Source of the DNA: Oscillospiraceae bacterium | GTDB taxonomy: Bacteria; Bacillota; Clostridia; Oscillospirales; Oscillospiraceae | Assembly (NCBI GenBank): GCA_022794215.1 | Contig: JAAWEH010000025.1 | Span: 54,739 to 118,738 of the forward strand | Direction: 5' to 3' | DNA: 64,000 nucleotides | Shown here: piece by piece, positions 1 to 7,980 of the stretch | Position numbering within the stretch: position 1 is the first letter of the stretch | Layout: each line of letters opens with the position of its first letter | The notes under the pieces: generated by a model | Seen by the model: only the letters and a program-made list of their open reading frames with translations | What the model was told of the DNA's origin: nothing | Database searches by the model: none | Position numbers and translations under genes: made by a program

Positions 1-36
1 GGCGGAGAAGATGCTTTTCAGGATATCCTCAAACAT
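1..36 (-). CDS. Second BMP-type ABC permease, N-terminal fragment
   Basis: Only the first 12 codons are inside the window: an ATG at 36 reads MFEDILKSIFSA and runs off the left edge. It overlaps the end of the preceding permease gene by 8 bases, the usual arrangement for the two permease subunits of nucleoside (BMP-family) ABC transporters. The operon order binding protein, ATPase, permease 1, permease 2 predicts that this is the second transmembrane subunit. The identification rests on position and start only, because too little sequence is visible for homology. Confidence 0.6.
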   Translation of the reverse strand, partial: MFEDILKSIFSA

Positions 37-1132
37 GAACCTCGCCCCCCTTCTGCTTGGCCTCGGCCTTGGCCCGGGCCTTCTTGCGCTGGGCGCTGGC
101 CTGGATGGAGGCAGAGATGCCGCTTTCAGCCGCCATGAAGAAAATGATGATGGTCTGAATGATGAGATAGATCTGGTTGGGAACGCCCGCGGACAGCTCC
201 ATGCCCTGGGCGCCGATCTTCAGAATGGCAAAGAAGAAGGACAGGAAAATGACCGTCACCGGGTTATACTGGGCGATCATGGCCACGGTAAGTCCCTCAA
301 AATAGTACTGGTTGCTGATGCTGCTGCGGTAGAGATGCTCCACGCCGTAGACCCGGAACATACCCACCAAGCCGCACATAGCGCCGGAGACCAGCATGGC
401 CAGAATGATAATCTTGTCGGTTTTGATGCCGGAGAACAGGGCGAAGCGGGGGTTCTGTCCGGTCATCTTCATCTCAAAGCCTGTGGAGGTCTTCTGCATC
501 ACGTACCAGGTGAGGAAGGCCATGAACGCCGCCACAATGATGGCGGTGGACAGGTTGGAGTTGGGAATCAGGGTGGTAAACCAATGCCGGGGATCCAGCT
601 GCCCGGTGGCGGCCACCATGGTCTTGTTGGCGTTTTTCCAGGGCCCCTTGGCCAGAAACTGGCAGAAGCTGGCGGCGATGGTGTTGAGCATAATGGTGGT
701 AATGACCTCGTTGACCTTCACCTTGACCTTCAAAACGCCGGGGATCAGGGCGTAAAGCCCGCCGGTGACCATAGCGGCCAGGGCCGCGCAGGGGATGACG
801 ATGAGCTTGCTCATCCCGGCCATGGCCACACCCACCTGGCAGGAGACGATGGCGCCCAGCAGCAGCTGGCCCTCGCCGCCCACGTTGAAGATGCCCACCC
901 GGGAGCCCAGCACACAGGCCAGGCCGCAGATGCACAGCACCATGGCATACTCCAAAAAGTCGCCGATGTGCCGGGCGTTGGAAAAAGCGCCGTCGATCAT
1001 GGCCAGATAAGCCCTGCCGGGATCAAAGCCGGCAATGGCCAGGATCACCGCGCCGATGAGGAAGGCCAGCACCACGCTAATGAGCAGGCTCAGCAGGTAG
1101 TTCCAGTTGATTCCCTTTGCTTTCCCTTTCAT
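29..1132 (-). CDS. ABC transporter permease, BMP/nucleoside family
   Basis: A 367-residue integral membrane protein with several long hydrophobic segments, for example around residues 11-33 and 65-85, and a charged C-terminal tail (KKARAKAEAKQ). Its length and architecture fit the BPD_transp_2 permeases (YufP/NupP type) that pair with BMP-family binding proteins for nucleosides. The ATG at 1132 overlaps the stop of the upstream ATPase gene by 4 bases (ATGA), implying translational coupling. It should form the membrane channel with the partial permease at 1-36. Substrate is inferred from the neighbouring nucleoside phosphorylase; autoinducer or sugar permeases of the same superfamily are less likely. 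Confidence 0.85.
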   Translation of the reverse strand: MKGKAKGINWNYLLSLLISVVLAFLIGAVILAIAGFDPGRAYLAMIDGAFSNARHIGDFLEYAMVLCICGLACVLGSRVGIFNVGGEGQLLLGAIVSCQVGVAMAGMSKLIVIPCAALAAMVTGGLYALIPGVLKVKVKVNEVITTIMLNTIAASFCQFLAKGPWKNANKTMVAATGQLDPRHWFTTLIPNSNLSTAIIVAAFMAFLTWYVMQKTSTGFEMKMTGQNPRFALFSGIKTDKIIILAMLVSGAMCGLVGMFRVYGVEHLYRSSISNQYYFEGLTVAMIAQYNPVTVIFLSFFFAILKIGAQGMELSAGVPNQIYLIIQTIIIFFMAAESGISASIQASAQRKKARAKAEAKQKGGEVHV

Positions 1133-2667
1133 TGGACGGCCTCCTTTCCCTTCCGGCTGCCGGTCATGCAGTAGCCGATCTCTTCCTTGGAGAAGCTGCC
1201 CGCAGTGAACTCTCCGGTGATCTGCCCCTCGTAGATGGTAACGATCCGGTCAGACAGCCGGAACACCTCGTCCAAATCGGCGGAGCAGAGCAGAATAGCA
1301 CAGCCCTGGTTCCGCTTCTCAATGATCCTGGTGTGGATAAACTCGATGGCGCCCACGTCCACCCCTCGGGTGGGCTGGGAGATGATGAGCACCGGGCTGT
1401 CAAAGGAAAACTCCCGGGCGATGACCACCTTCTGCATATTGCCGCCGGACATGGAGCCCACGGTGGTGTCGATGCCGGCGCCGCGCATATCGAACTTGTC
1501 GTAGATCTCCTGGGCGTACCGCTCAATGGTGGATACCTTCTGGTGGAAGCCAAAGCGGTTAAACTCCTCCCGCCGGTGCTTGCCCATGAGCAGGTTGTCT
1601 GTGACGCTGGCGTCCCGGCTGACGCCGGTGGCCAGCCGATCCTCCGGCACGTGGGCCAGCCCCACATCCCGAACCTGGCCCGGAGACATACCGGTCACAT
1701 CCTTCCCGCAGACGGTGATCTTTCCGCCTACGGGGGTGCGCATCCCGGTGATGGCCTCCAAAAGCTCGCTCTGCCCGTTGCCCTCAATGGCGGCGATGCC
1801 CAAAACCTCGCCGGCCCGAACCGACAGGGAAAGCCCATCCACCGCCGTAAGGCCCCGGTTGTCCTCCACCACCAGATCCTCCACCCGGATCAGTTCCTCT
1901 CCGGGCTGTCCGGTCTTTTCCAGGTTGTCATAGAGCACCGGGCGGCCCACCATCATGGAGGAGAGAATCTTTTCATCCACGTCACAGGTGTTCTCCACTC
2001 CCACCAGCTGTCCCTTGCGCATCACGCCCACCCGGTCGGAGATGGCCATGACTTCGTAGAGCTTATGGGTGATGATGATGACCGTCATGTTCCGCTCCTT
2101 CACCACCCGGCGGATCACGGCGAAGAGCTCGTCGGTCTCCTGGGGGGTAAGGACAGCGGTTGGCTCGTCCAGAATAAGGATCTCAGCTCCCCGGAACAGG
2201 GTTTTCAGGATCTCCACCCGCTGCTGAAGACCCACGCCCAGCTCCTCCACGGGAACGGTGGGATCCACCACCAGGCCGTACTCCTCCACCAAGGCCTGGG
2301 TCTGCTCCTCGGCCTTGGCGTTGTCAAAGAAGATGCGGGCCTTCCGGGGCTCCCGGCTCATAACGATGTTTTGGGCCACGGTAAAGGAGGGCACCAGCAT
2401 AAAGTGCTGGTGAACCATGCCCACCCCCAGGCCGATGGCGGTCTTGGGGTCGAAATGCTCGACCTGCCTGCCCTGGATGAACACCTTGCCGTTGGTGGGG
2501 GTGTTGATGCCGTACAGAATGTTCATCAGGGTGCTTTTTCCCGCGCCGTTTTCGCCCACCAGGGCAAAGACCTCGCCCTTTCGGATTTCAAGGGAGACGT
2601 CGTCGTTGGCCAAAACGCCGGGGAATGCCATGCTGATGTGTTCAAATTTCACTGCGATGTCTTGCAA
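1129..2667 (-). CDS. ABC transporter ATP-binding protein, nucleoside/BMP type
   Basis: A 512-residue protein with two fused ABC ATPase domains, as in NupO/YufO and RbsA. The N-terminal half has Walker A GENGAGKST near residue 40 and Walker B ILILDEPTAVL near residue 165. The second half has a signature-like SGGNMQKVV and a weaker Walker region (IEGNGQSELLEA), the usual asymmetry of these duplicated ATPases. The start is a TTG at 2665-2667 preceded by GAGGTG; no ATG fits. It energises the two permeases downstream. The gap to the upstream binding-protein gene is 80 bases and holds a perfect stem-loop. Confidence 0.9.
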   Translation of the reverse strand: MQDIAVKFEHISMAFPGVLANDDVSLEIRKGEVFALVGENGAGKSTLMNILYGINTPTNGKVFIQGRQVEHFDPKTAIGLGVGMVHQHFMLVPSFTVAQNIVMSREPRKARIFFDNAKAEEQTQALVEEYGLVVDPTVPVEELGVGLQQRVEILKTLFRGAEILILDEPTAVLTPQETDELFAVIRRVVKERNMTVIIITHKLYEVMAISDRVGVMRKGQLVGVENTCDVDEKILSSMMVGRPVLYDNLEKTGQPGEELIRVEDLVVEDNRGLTAVDGLSLSVRAGEVLGIAAIEGNGQSELLEAITGMRTPVGGKITVCGKDVTGMSPGQVRDVGLAHVPEDRLATGVSRDASVTDNLLMGKHRREEFNRFGFHQKVSTIERYAQEIYDKFDMRGAGIDTTVGSMSGGNMQKVVIAREFSFDSPVLIISQPTRGVDVGAIEFIHTRIIEKRNQGCAILLCSADLDEVFRLSDRIVTIYEGQITGEFTAGSFSKEEIGYCMTGSRKGKEAVQ

Positions 2668-2695
2668 CAGGGGTCACCTCGCTTCTGATATGTAC

Positions 2696-2730
2696 AATGG
2701 CGTGACATGGACCAACCATGTCACGCCATT
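2696..2730 (-). other. Intercistronic stem-loop after the BMP binding-protein gene
   Basis: A perfect 15-bp inverted repeat (arms 2696-2710 and 2716-2730, 5-base loop) lies between the binding-protein and ATPase genes. No T-run follows on the minus strand, so it is not a classical terminator. It is more likely a 3'-end stabiliser or partial attenuator that raises binding-protein mRNA over the downstream cistrons. Confidence 0.7.
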
Positions 2731-2747
2731 GAGAATGCCGGATCAGG

Positions 2748-3761
2748 TTACGCCCGGGTGGTGTCGACCTTGATCTCGCCGGAGGCGATCTTCTGGGCCA
2801 GGCCCTCTACGGCAGTCTTCACGTCGTCGGGAACCTGCTGCTTGGAGCCGTCCTCGCCGTAGCCGATGCCCACATAGCCGGTGGACATATCGGCCACCCA
2901 AGTGGTGCCCCAGCGGGAGTCATCGCCGTCAATGAGGGTGGCGATGGCGTCATAGATGGAATTGCCCACTTCCTTCTTCATGGAGCAGATGATGACCTCA
3001 GGATCAATGTACTTCTGGTCGGAGTCCACGCCGATGGCGTAGAAGCCCTTGTCCTTAGCGGCCTCAAAGACGCCGTCGCCGGTGGCGGAGGCGATCTGGA
3101 AGATCACGTCGGCCTTCTGGTCGTTCAGAGCGATGGCGCACTCCTTGCCGATGGCGGGATCCACATAGGAGTTGGCATAGTTCTTCACCACGTTGATGGT
3201 CTTGCCGTTCTCCTCACCGTAGTACTTAGCGCCCTGCTCATAGCCCACGATGAAGTCGTTGATGGTGTCGTTGTCCTCGCCGCCCACGGCGCCCACGGTG
3301 CCGCTGGTGCTGACGGCGGCGGCAATGTAGCCGGCCAGGAAGGAACCCTCGTTCTGAGCGTATGTAATGTTCAGCACGTTCTCCACGGGAGCGCCGGTGG
3401 CATTGTCGATCCAGATCCACTTCACGTCGGGATACTCAGGAGCCACGGTCTCGATGTCATAGAACTCCCAGCCCACGCAGACCACCACGTCGGCGCTGTC
3501 GGCGGCGTTGCGCATCTGGGTGGTGTGGTTTTCACCGTTGCACTCGATGGTGCTCAGCTCGATCCCCTTGTCTGCCTTCAGCCGCTCGGCGCCCTCCTTG
3601 GAGGAGTCGTAGAAAGACCGGTCGCCGAAGGTCTGCGCCACCACCAGGGTCACCTTGGTGGCGTCCTTGTTGCCGGCCTGTCCGCCGCCACCGCCGCCGC
3701 AGGCCGCCAGGCCCAGAAGCAGGGAGGACGAGAGCGCAAGAGCAAGAATTTTCTTTTTCAT
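2748..3761 (-). CDS. BMP family substrate-binding lipoprotein (nucleoside ABC transporter)
   Basis: A 337-residue extracytoplasmic lipoprotein. Residues 1-21 form a signal peptide with lipobox LAAC, followed by a Gly-rich linker. The body matches the BMP/PnrA family: an early DRSFYDSSKEGAERL segment, VVVCVGWEFYDIETVA, a GSFLAGYIAAAVS stretch and VGAVGG. Family members bind purine nucleosides with high affinity. It is first in the minus-strand operon, has a consensus promoter, and stands divergent from a nucleoside phosphorylase, which supports nucleoside uptake. RBS GAGAGG precedes the ATG. Confidence 0.88.
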   Translation of the reverse strand: MKKKILALALSSSLLLGLAACGGGGGGQAGNKDATKVTLVVAQTFGDRSFYDSSKEGAERLKADKGIELSTIECNGENHTTQMRNAADSADVVVCVGWEFYDIETVAPEYPDVKWIWIDNATGAPVENVLNITYAQNEGSFLAGYIAAAVSTSGTVGAVGGEDNDTINDFIVGYEQGAKYYGEENGKTINVVKNYANSYVDPAIGKECAIALNDQKADVIFQIASATGDGVFEAAKDKGFYAIGVDSDQKYIDPEVIICSMKKEVGNSIYDAIATLIDGDDSRWGTTWVADMSTGYVGIGYGEDGSKQQVPDDVKTAVEGLAQKIASGEIKVDTTRA

Positions 3762-3841
3762 AATCGATTACCTCTCAGTCAAAATAGATTTCCCGGGCTG
3801 AGTCTGGCCCGGCAGAGGGAAATCGCGCTCCCTCTTTGTGA

Positions 3842-3870
3842 ATTATAACAAATTGGAGCGGGGTTTTCAA
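3842..3870 (-). promoter_or_regulatory. Sigma-A promoter for the BMP transporter operon
   Basis: Reading leftward, -35 TTGAAA (3865-3870), a 17-base spacer and -10 TATAAT (3842-3847). The leader of about 70 bases contains two short hairpins before the binding-protein ATG. I see no recognisable purine riboswitch. Confidence 0.75.
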
Positions 3871-3924
3871 GAGTTTCTTTGAGATATTTTCCAAATAAAG
3901 TGGGCGGATGCCTGTGGGAAGGCC

Positions 3925-3953
3925 TTGCGATTTTTGGCAAAGGAAGGTATAAT
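3925..3953 (+). promoter_or_regulatory. Sigma-A promoter for the nucleoside phosphorylase
   Basis: -35 TTGCGA (3925-3930), 17-base spacer, -10 TATAAT (3948-3953). It diverges from the BMP operon promoter with about 55 bases between the two -35 boxes, so one regulator could control both. Confidence 0.7.
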
Positions 3954-3961
3954 AGTCACGT

Positions 3962-4085
3962 GTTGTCTTGCTTTGCAAGACAACGGGGGCTTACGCCCCC
4001 TCCCGCGCTCCCCGCGGACGTGCCATTGACGGCGTCGCAAAAATGCCCTTGCAGGCGTTCCCCTTTCTTTGAATACATGAAAGAA
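3962..4085 (+). other. Hairpin-rich leader ahead of the nucleoside phosphorylase
   Basis: The roughly 160-base leader starts with a perfect 10-bp hairpin (3962-3971 with 3975-3984, loop TTT), then a 6-bp GGGGGC/GCCCCC hairpin (3985-4000), and a 7-bp TTTCTTT/AAAGAAA hairpin near 4066-4085. I do not recognise a riboswitch class. The first hairpin sits almost at the predicted transcription start. Confidence 0.5.
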
Positions 4086-4123
4086 ACCGTACATAACCAA
4101 ACCATATTTTGGGAGGGATTACT

Positions 4124-4867
4124 ATGCTCCAGCCCCACATTCAGCTTGGCGAGGATCTGGGCGTCAAATACGCCATCCTGCCCGGCGATCCGGCCCGTGT
4201 AGGCCGGGTGGCCCAACAGTTGGAAAACCCCCGGGAATTGGCCTTTAACCGGGAGTACCGTTCCATAAAAGGGACTTATAAAGGGATTCCGGTGCTGGCC
4301 ATGTCCACCGGTATGGGCGGCCCCTCGGTGGCCATCGCCGTGGAGGAACTGAAAAACATCGGCGTCACCCACCTCATCCGTATCGGCTCCTGCGGCGCTT
4401 TGCAGGAGGGCATCGGCCTGGGGGATCTGATCCTGGTCAGCGCCGCCGTCCGGGACGACGGCGCCTCCCGCACCTATGTGCCGGAGCAGTACCCCGCCGC
4501 AGCCGATGTGGAGCTGCTGTGCGCCTGTATCCGCAGCGCCCGGGAGCGGGAGCTCCGCTGTCATGTGGGCCTTGCCCGCAGCCACGACAGCTTTTATATT
4601 GACAACGACGAGGAAGTGAGCACAGCCTGGTCCAAGCGGGGCGTGCTGGGCGCCGATATGGAAACCTCCGCCCTCTTCACCGTGGCTGCCCTCCGGGGAT
4701 TGAAGGCGGCCAGCATCCTGAATAACGTAGTAGAGTGGGGCGAGAGCACCTCGGAAGGGGTAGGCTCCTACGCCGGCGGCGCCGACCGCACCGCCCAAGG
4801 GGAGCGGGACGAGATCGCCGTAGCGCTGGAGGCCTTTGTACGCATCGAGAAGGGAGAGAGCATATGA
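4124..4867 (+). CDS. Nucleoside phosphorylase, uridine phosphorylase-like (NP-I)
   Basis: A 247-residue cytoplasmic enzyme that should cleave nucleosides with phosphate to give a free base and (deoxy)ribose-1-phosphate. Visible NP-I signatures are LPGDPARV near residue 19 (phosphate loop), STGMGGPSVAIAVEEL, RIGSCGALQ and the ribose-binding Glu in GADMETSAL. The VRDDGAS and YPAAADVE segments resemble uridine phosphorylase, but the loop carrying its uracil-binding Gln/Arg is shortened, so base specificity is uncertain. The ATG at 4124 is chosen over an in-frame TTG at 4109 because GGGAGG lies 7 bases before it. The next gene starts within its stop codon. It would process nucleosides imported by the divergent BMP transporter. 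Confidence 0.85.
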   Translation: MLQPHIQLGEDLGVKYAILPGDPARVGRVAQQLENPRELAFNREYRSIKGTYKGIPVLAMSTGMGGPSVAIAVEELKNIGVTHLIRIGSCGALQEGIGLGDLILVSAAVRDDGASRTYVPEQYPAAADVELLCACIRSARERELRCHVGLARSHDSFYIDNDEEVSTAWSKRGVLGADMETSALFTVAALRGLKAASILNNVVEWGESTSEGVGSYAGGADRTAQGERDEIAVALEAFVRIEKGESI

Positions 4868-5451
4868 AAGAATTGCTGTTTGTAGATTGCTGCGTCCGCG
4901 GGGAGGAATCCCGAACCAAAAAGCTGGCCCAGGCCTTTTTGAACGCAGTGGATCAGACAAAGTACCATGTCACCGTAATCAACCCCGAGGCCGAGGGGAT
5001 GCAGCCCCTGACGGGGGCCTTTTTTGCCCAGCGGGAAAAGCTGCTGGCCCAGGGAGCCCTGGATCACCCCCGCTTTCGCTACGCCCACCAGCTGGCCCAG
5101 GCCGACGTGGTGGTTTTTGCCGCCCCCTTCTGGGATCTGAGCTTCCCTGCCATTTTGAAGGTCTACATTGAAAACGTATCGGTGGACGGCATCACCTTCG
5201 GCTGCAACGCCCAGGGGCTCTACGGCGCCTGCCGGGGCTCCCGGATGGTCTTTCTCACCACCCGGGGCGGCTATTACAGCAACTCCCCCCTGGAGCAGGG
5301 CAGCCGTTACCTGGAGGCCATAAAGGACTTCTTTGGCTTCCAGTCCTACAGCTGCATTGCGGCGGAGGGAATGGACGCCGAGGGCTCCAACCCCTCCGTA
5401 CTCCTGGCCGACGCCTGCGGCCGGGCCCGGGGGTTGGCCGCCTCCCTGTAA
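4864..5451 (+). CDS. NAD(P)H-dependent flavodoxin-fold oxidoreductase
   Basis: 195 residues, starting at an ATG that overlaps the phosphorylase stop (ATGA). The sequence fits the flavodoxin-like fold of AzoR/NQO-type FMN enzymes: an N-terminal strand ELLFVDCCVRGEESRTKKLA (phosphate loop region), AHQLAQADVVVFAAPFWDLS in the middle and VFLTTRGGYYSNSPLEQ near residue 130. Such proteins reduce quinones, azo compounds or nitro compounds with NAD(P)H. No biochemical link to nucleoside salvage is obvious; the tight coupling suggests co-expression only. A rho-independent terminator follows. Confidence 0.8.
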   Translation: MKELLFVDCCVRGEESRTKKLAQAFLNAVDQTKYHVTVINPEAEGMQPLTGAFFAQREKLLAQGALDHPRFRYAHQLAQADVVVFAAPFWDLSFPAILKVYIENVSVDGITFGCNAQGLYGACRGSRMVFLTTRGGYYSNSPLEQGSRYLEAIKDFFGFQSYSCIAAEGMDAEGSNPSVLLADACGRARGLAASL

Positions 5452-5471
5452 ACCCGAGCAAAAAAACAGCA

Positions 5472-5510
5472 AAACCCGCCGAGAAGCATGTGCTTTTCGG
5501 CGGGTTTTTC
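5472..5510 (+). terminator. Rho-independent terminator of the phosphorylase operon
   Basis: Stem of about 15 bp built from AAACCCGCCGA and its complement around a short AAGCA/TGCTT top, followed by a T-run. The bases from 5511 to 5685 hold nothing I can identify. Confidence 0.85.
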
Positions 5511-5685
5511 CGTGTGGCCGGCGGTTGCGGTCAAACCGATGCGCTGCATAAATCCAAACAGGCCATTCTCTCCCCCACGCATAAAAGCCGCTCAGCGCCG
5601 GAGCCGTCAAAGGCCTCCGCCCCTTGAAAAAACGGCCCCCGGAACGCTCTGCCGGTCAGAAAAGAAAATCCGCCCCAAAATACCC

Positions 5686-6822
5686 TTACTTCACCATAAA
5701 AAACTCCCGCAAGAGCTCCCGATAGATCCCAAACACAGTCAGCCGAGGCACCTCCTCCGCAGCCACAATGGGAATCGTCTGTCGAACCTCCCCGGCCACA
5801 GTCACCGTCACCTCTCCCAGCTTCTGCCCCGCCGCCACCGGCGCCTCCACGTCAGGGGCCAGGGACACGGTGGTTTCCACTTCATTGATCTGCGCCTTTT
5901 CCACCAAAATCCGCCCGCTATCCGCCAAAATCGGCTGGACAAACCCCCGCTCTCCCAGCAGCACCTCCACCGGCGCCAGCGCCTGGGCGGGCTTCACGTC
6001 CAAAACGGTATAGTTGGCAAAGCCAAAATCCAGCATACTCTTGGCCGTGGCCGTTCTGGTGTCCTTGGTGGGCGACTTCATAATGGCCGCGATCAGCTCC
6101 ATCCCGTCCCGCTCGGCGGTGGCCGAGATGCAGAACTGCGCCGCGTCGGTGGATCCCGTTTTCAGCCCGGTAGCCCCGTCGTAAAATCGAATGAGCTTAT
6201 TGGTGTTGGCCAGCTGAAACGCCCCATCCCGAAGGCTGTCCATCCAGATGGTGGTATACTCCCGGATCTGGGGATGGTTCCGGATCAGCTCCCGGCTCAT
6301 GACCGCAATGTCATAAGCCGAGGTCAAATGCCCCGGCGCCGGCAGCCCCGTGCAGTTCATAAAGGTGGTGTCCTCCATCCCCAGCTCGTGAGCCCGCTGG
6401 TTCATCCGCTCCACAAAGGCGCTCTCGCTGCCCGAGAGCCGCTCGGCCAGCGCCACGGCCGCATCATTGCCCGAGGCCACCGCAACCGCCTTGAGAAGGT
6501 CGTGGACGCTCATGACCTCCCCCTCCTTCAAATAGACCTGGGATCCGCCCATGGAGGCCGCCCGCGCCGAAACCTGAACCGTATCCTCCACCGACAGGGT
6601 TCCAGCCTGGATCGCCTCCATGGTCAGCAGCAGAGTCATCACCTTGGTCACGCTGGCCGGCTCCAATTTGTCATGGGGATTCAGCGCATAGAGCACCTCC
6701 CCCGTCTCCTTTTCCATCAGCACGGCGGCCCCCGCCGTCACCTCCGGAGCCCCGGCCACCTCAGCGTGGGCGGGGAGAATGCAAAAACCGGCGACCAATA
6801 AGGCCGCAAGCCATTTTTTCAT
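5686..6822 (-). CDS. D-alanyl-D-alanine carboxypeptidase (S11, low-molecular-weight PBP)
   Basis: A 378-residue exported penicillin-binding protein that trims the terminal D-Ala of peptidoglycan stem peptides. Residues 1-20 are a signal peptide ending in AHA. The S11 motifs are all present: SVTK (SxxK, after EPA), SGN (VASGNDAAVALAE) and KTG (GLKTGSTDAAQFC). The C-terminal region after about residue 260 is the beta-rich PBP5_C-like domain. The ATG at 6822 is preceded by GGGAGGAAGG; an in-frame TTG seven codons upstream would overlap that RBS. It is monocistronic. Members are DacA/DacF; I cannot assign sporulation specificity. Confidence 0.92.
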   Translation of the reverse strand: MKKWLAALLVAGFCILPAHAEVAGAPEVTAGAAVLMEKETGEVLYALNPHDKLEPASVTKVMTLLLTMEAIQAGTLSVEDTVQVSARAASMGGSQVYLKEGEVMSVHDLLKAVAVASGNDAAVALAERLSGSESAFVERMNQRAHELGMEDTTFMNCTGLPAPGHLTSAYDIAVMSRELIRNHPQIREYTTIWMDSLRDGAFQLANTNKLIRFYDGATGLKTGSTDAAQFCISATAERDGMELIAAIMKSPTKDTRTATAKSMLDFGFANYTVLDVKPAQALAPVEVLLGERGFVQPILADSGRILVEKAQINEVETTVSLAPDVEAPVAAGQKLGEVTVTVAGEVRQTIPIVAAEEVPRLTVFGIYRELLREFFMVK

Positions 6823-6944
6823 GATCCTTCCTCCCGTTTTCAAAATCTGCCTTTAAGATATGGAGTTTTTCTTCTCCTATTCCAGGCGGATTTTGGAGCC
6901 CTTCCTTTTTCAACACTTTGTGGAAAATGCCGACAAATTCCCTC

Positions 6945-6973
6945 TTTACATTTTCGCATTAGCGTGTTACTAT
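6945..6973 (+). promoter_or_regulatory. Probable promoter of the amino-acid ABC operon
   Basis: -35 TTTACA (6945-6950), 17-base spacer, -10 TACTAT (6968-6973), 41 bases before the ATG at 7015. The overlapping hexamer TATACT (6971-6976) is a better -10 by sequence but gives a 20-base spacer. Confidence 0.5.
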
Positions 6974-7014
6974 ACTAAAGTATTCGACAGAATCGCAAAA
7001 GGAGGATCTCTGCA

Positions 7015-7803
7015 ATGAAAAAATATATTTCTCTTGCCCTATCCCTCACCCTGGCCCTGTCCCTCACTTCCTGCGCCGCCGGGAAGAACGGGGAAAGCGA
7101 CGCCGACTACGTCAAAAAGCAAGGCAAGCTGGTGGTTGGCATCACCGAGTTTGAGCCCATGGACTACACCGATGCAAGCGGCGAGTGGATCGGCTTCGAC
7201 GCCGACCTTGCCAAAGCCTTTGCCGAAAGCCTTGGCGTCACCGCCCAGTTCCAGGTCATCGACTGGGACAACAAGATCTCCGAGCTGGAGGGCAAGACCA
7301 TCGACGTGGTGTGGAACGGCATGACCCTCACCGACGACGTGAAGGCCGCCATGGAGTGCTCCAACCCCTACTTCAATAACGCCCAGGTGGTCATCGTCCC
7401 CGCGGACAAGGCCGCCGACTACCAGAGCGTGGACAGCGTCAAAACCCTGAACTTCGCCGTGGAAAACGGCTCCGCCGGCATGGAGCAGGTGGAGGCCCTG
7501 GGCGCCTCCTACACCCCGGTGCAGGATCAGGCCACCGCCCTGCTGGAGGTCTCCTCCGGCACCGCCGACGCCGCCGTCATCGACTACCTGATGGCCGCCG
7601 CCACCGTGGGCGAGGGCACCAGCTATGCCGATTTGACCTACACCGTGGAACTAAACTCCGAGGAGTACGGCGTGGGCTTCCGGAAGGGCAGCGATCTGGC
7701 CGCCGCCCTCAACGACTTCTTTAAGAGCGCCTATGCCGACGGCACCATGCAGCAGATCGCCGACACCTACGGCATCGGCGACAAGCTCATCGAGCAAAAA
7801 TAA
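7015..7803 (+). CDS. Polar amino-acid ABC transporter substrate-binding lipoprotein
   Basis: 262 residues with a lipoprotein signal peptide (lipobox LTSC, Cys near residue 20). The mature part is a SBP_bac_3 protein: KLVVGITEFEPMDYTDASG at the N-terminus, WIGFDADLAKAFAESLGV and the NGMTLTDDVKAAMECSNPY region are typical of glutamine, cystine or arginine binding proteins. It delivers its ligand to the permease and ATPase encoded downstream. The exact amino acid cannot be read from sequence alone. RBS is AGGAGG. A long inverted repeat separates it from the permease gene. Confidence 0.9.
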   Translation: MKKYISLALSLTLALSLTSCAAGKNGESDADYVKKQGKLVVGITEFEPMDYTDASGEWIGFDADLAKAFAESLGVTAQFQVIDWDNKISELEGKTIDVVWNGMTLTDDVKAAMECSNPYFNNAQVVIVPADKAADYQSVDSVKTLNFAVENGSAGMEQVEALGASYTPVQDQATALLEVSSGTADAAVIDYLMAAATVGEGTSYADLTYTVELNSEEYGVGFRKGSDLAAALNDFFKSAYADGTMQQIADTYGIGDKLIEQK

Positions 7804-7814
7804 GAAGGGCGGAG

Positions 7815-7933
7815 AACAGGTCAGCAAAAGGACTAAGACCCAAAGCGGAGCGGATGCACCAGAGGGGCCGCAGGCCCTGAGGGGCGGCAGGCGAAGTCGA
7901 AGGGGCTTAGACCTTTTGCGTTCTGACCTGTTT
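7815..7933 (+). other. Long imperfect inverted repeat between binding-protein and permease genes
   Basis: The arm at about 7815-7841 and the arm at about 7902-7932 are complementary over some 25 bp with one small bulge, and enclose about 60 GC-rich bases that can fold further. No gene fits. It would form a large hairpin in the polycistronic mRNA after the binding-protein cistron. Confidence 0.65.
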
Positions 7934-7980
7934 GCAGCCTGACATAGCTTTTTATCAAGAAAAAGAGGAGATAATCCCCC

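Noticed and set aside
3762..3860. Purine riboswitch in the leader of the BMP transporter operon
   Set aside because: The leader has two short hairpins but none of the conserved purine-aptamer junction sequences, and its length after the predicted start is too short.
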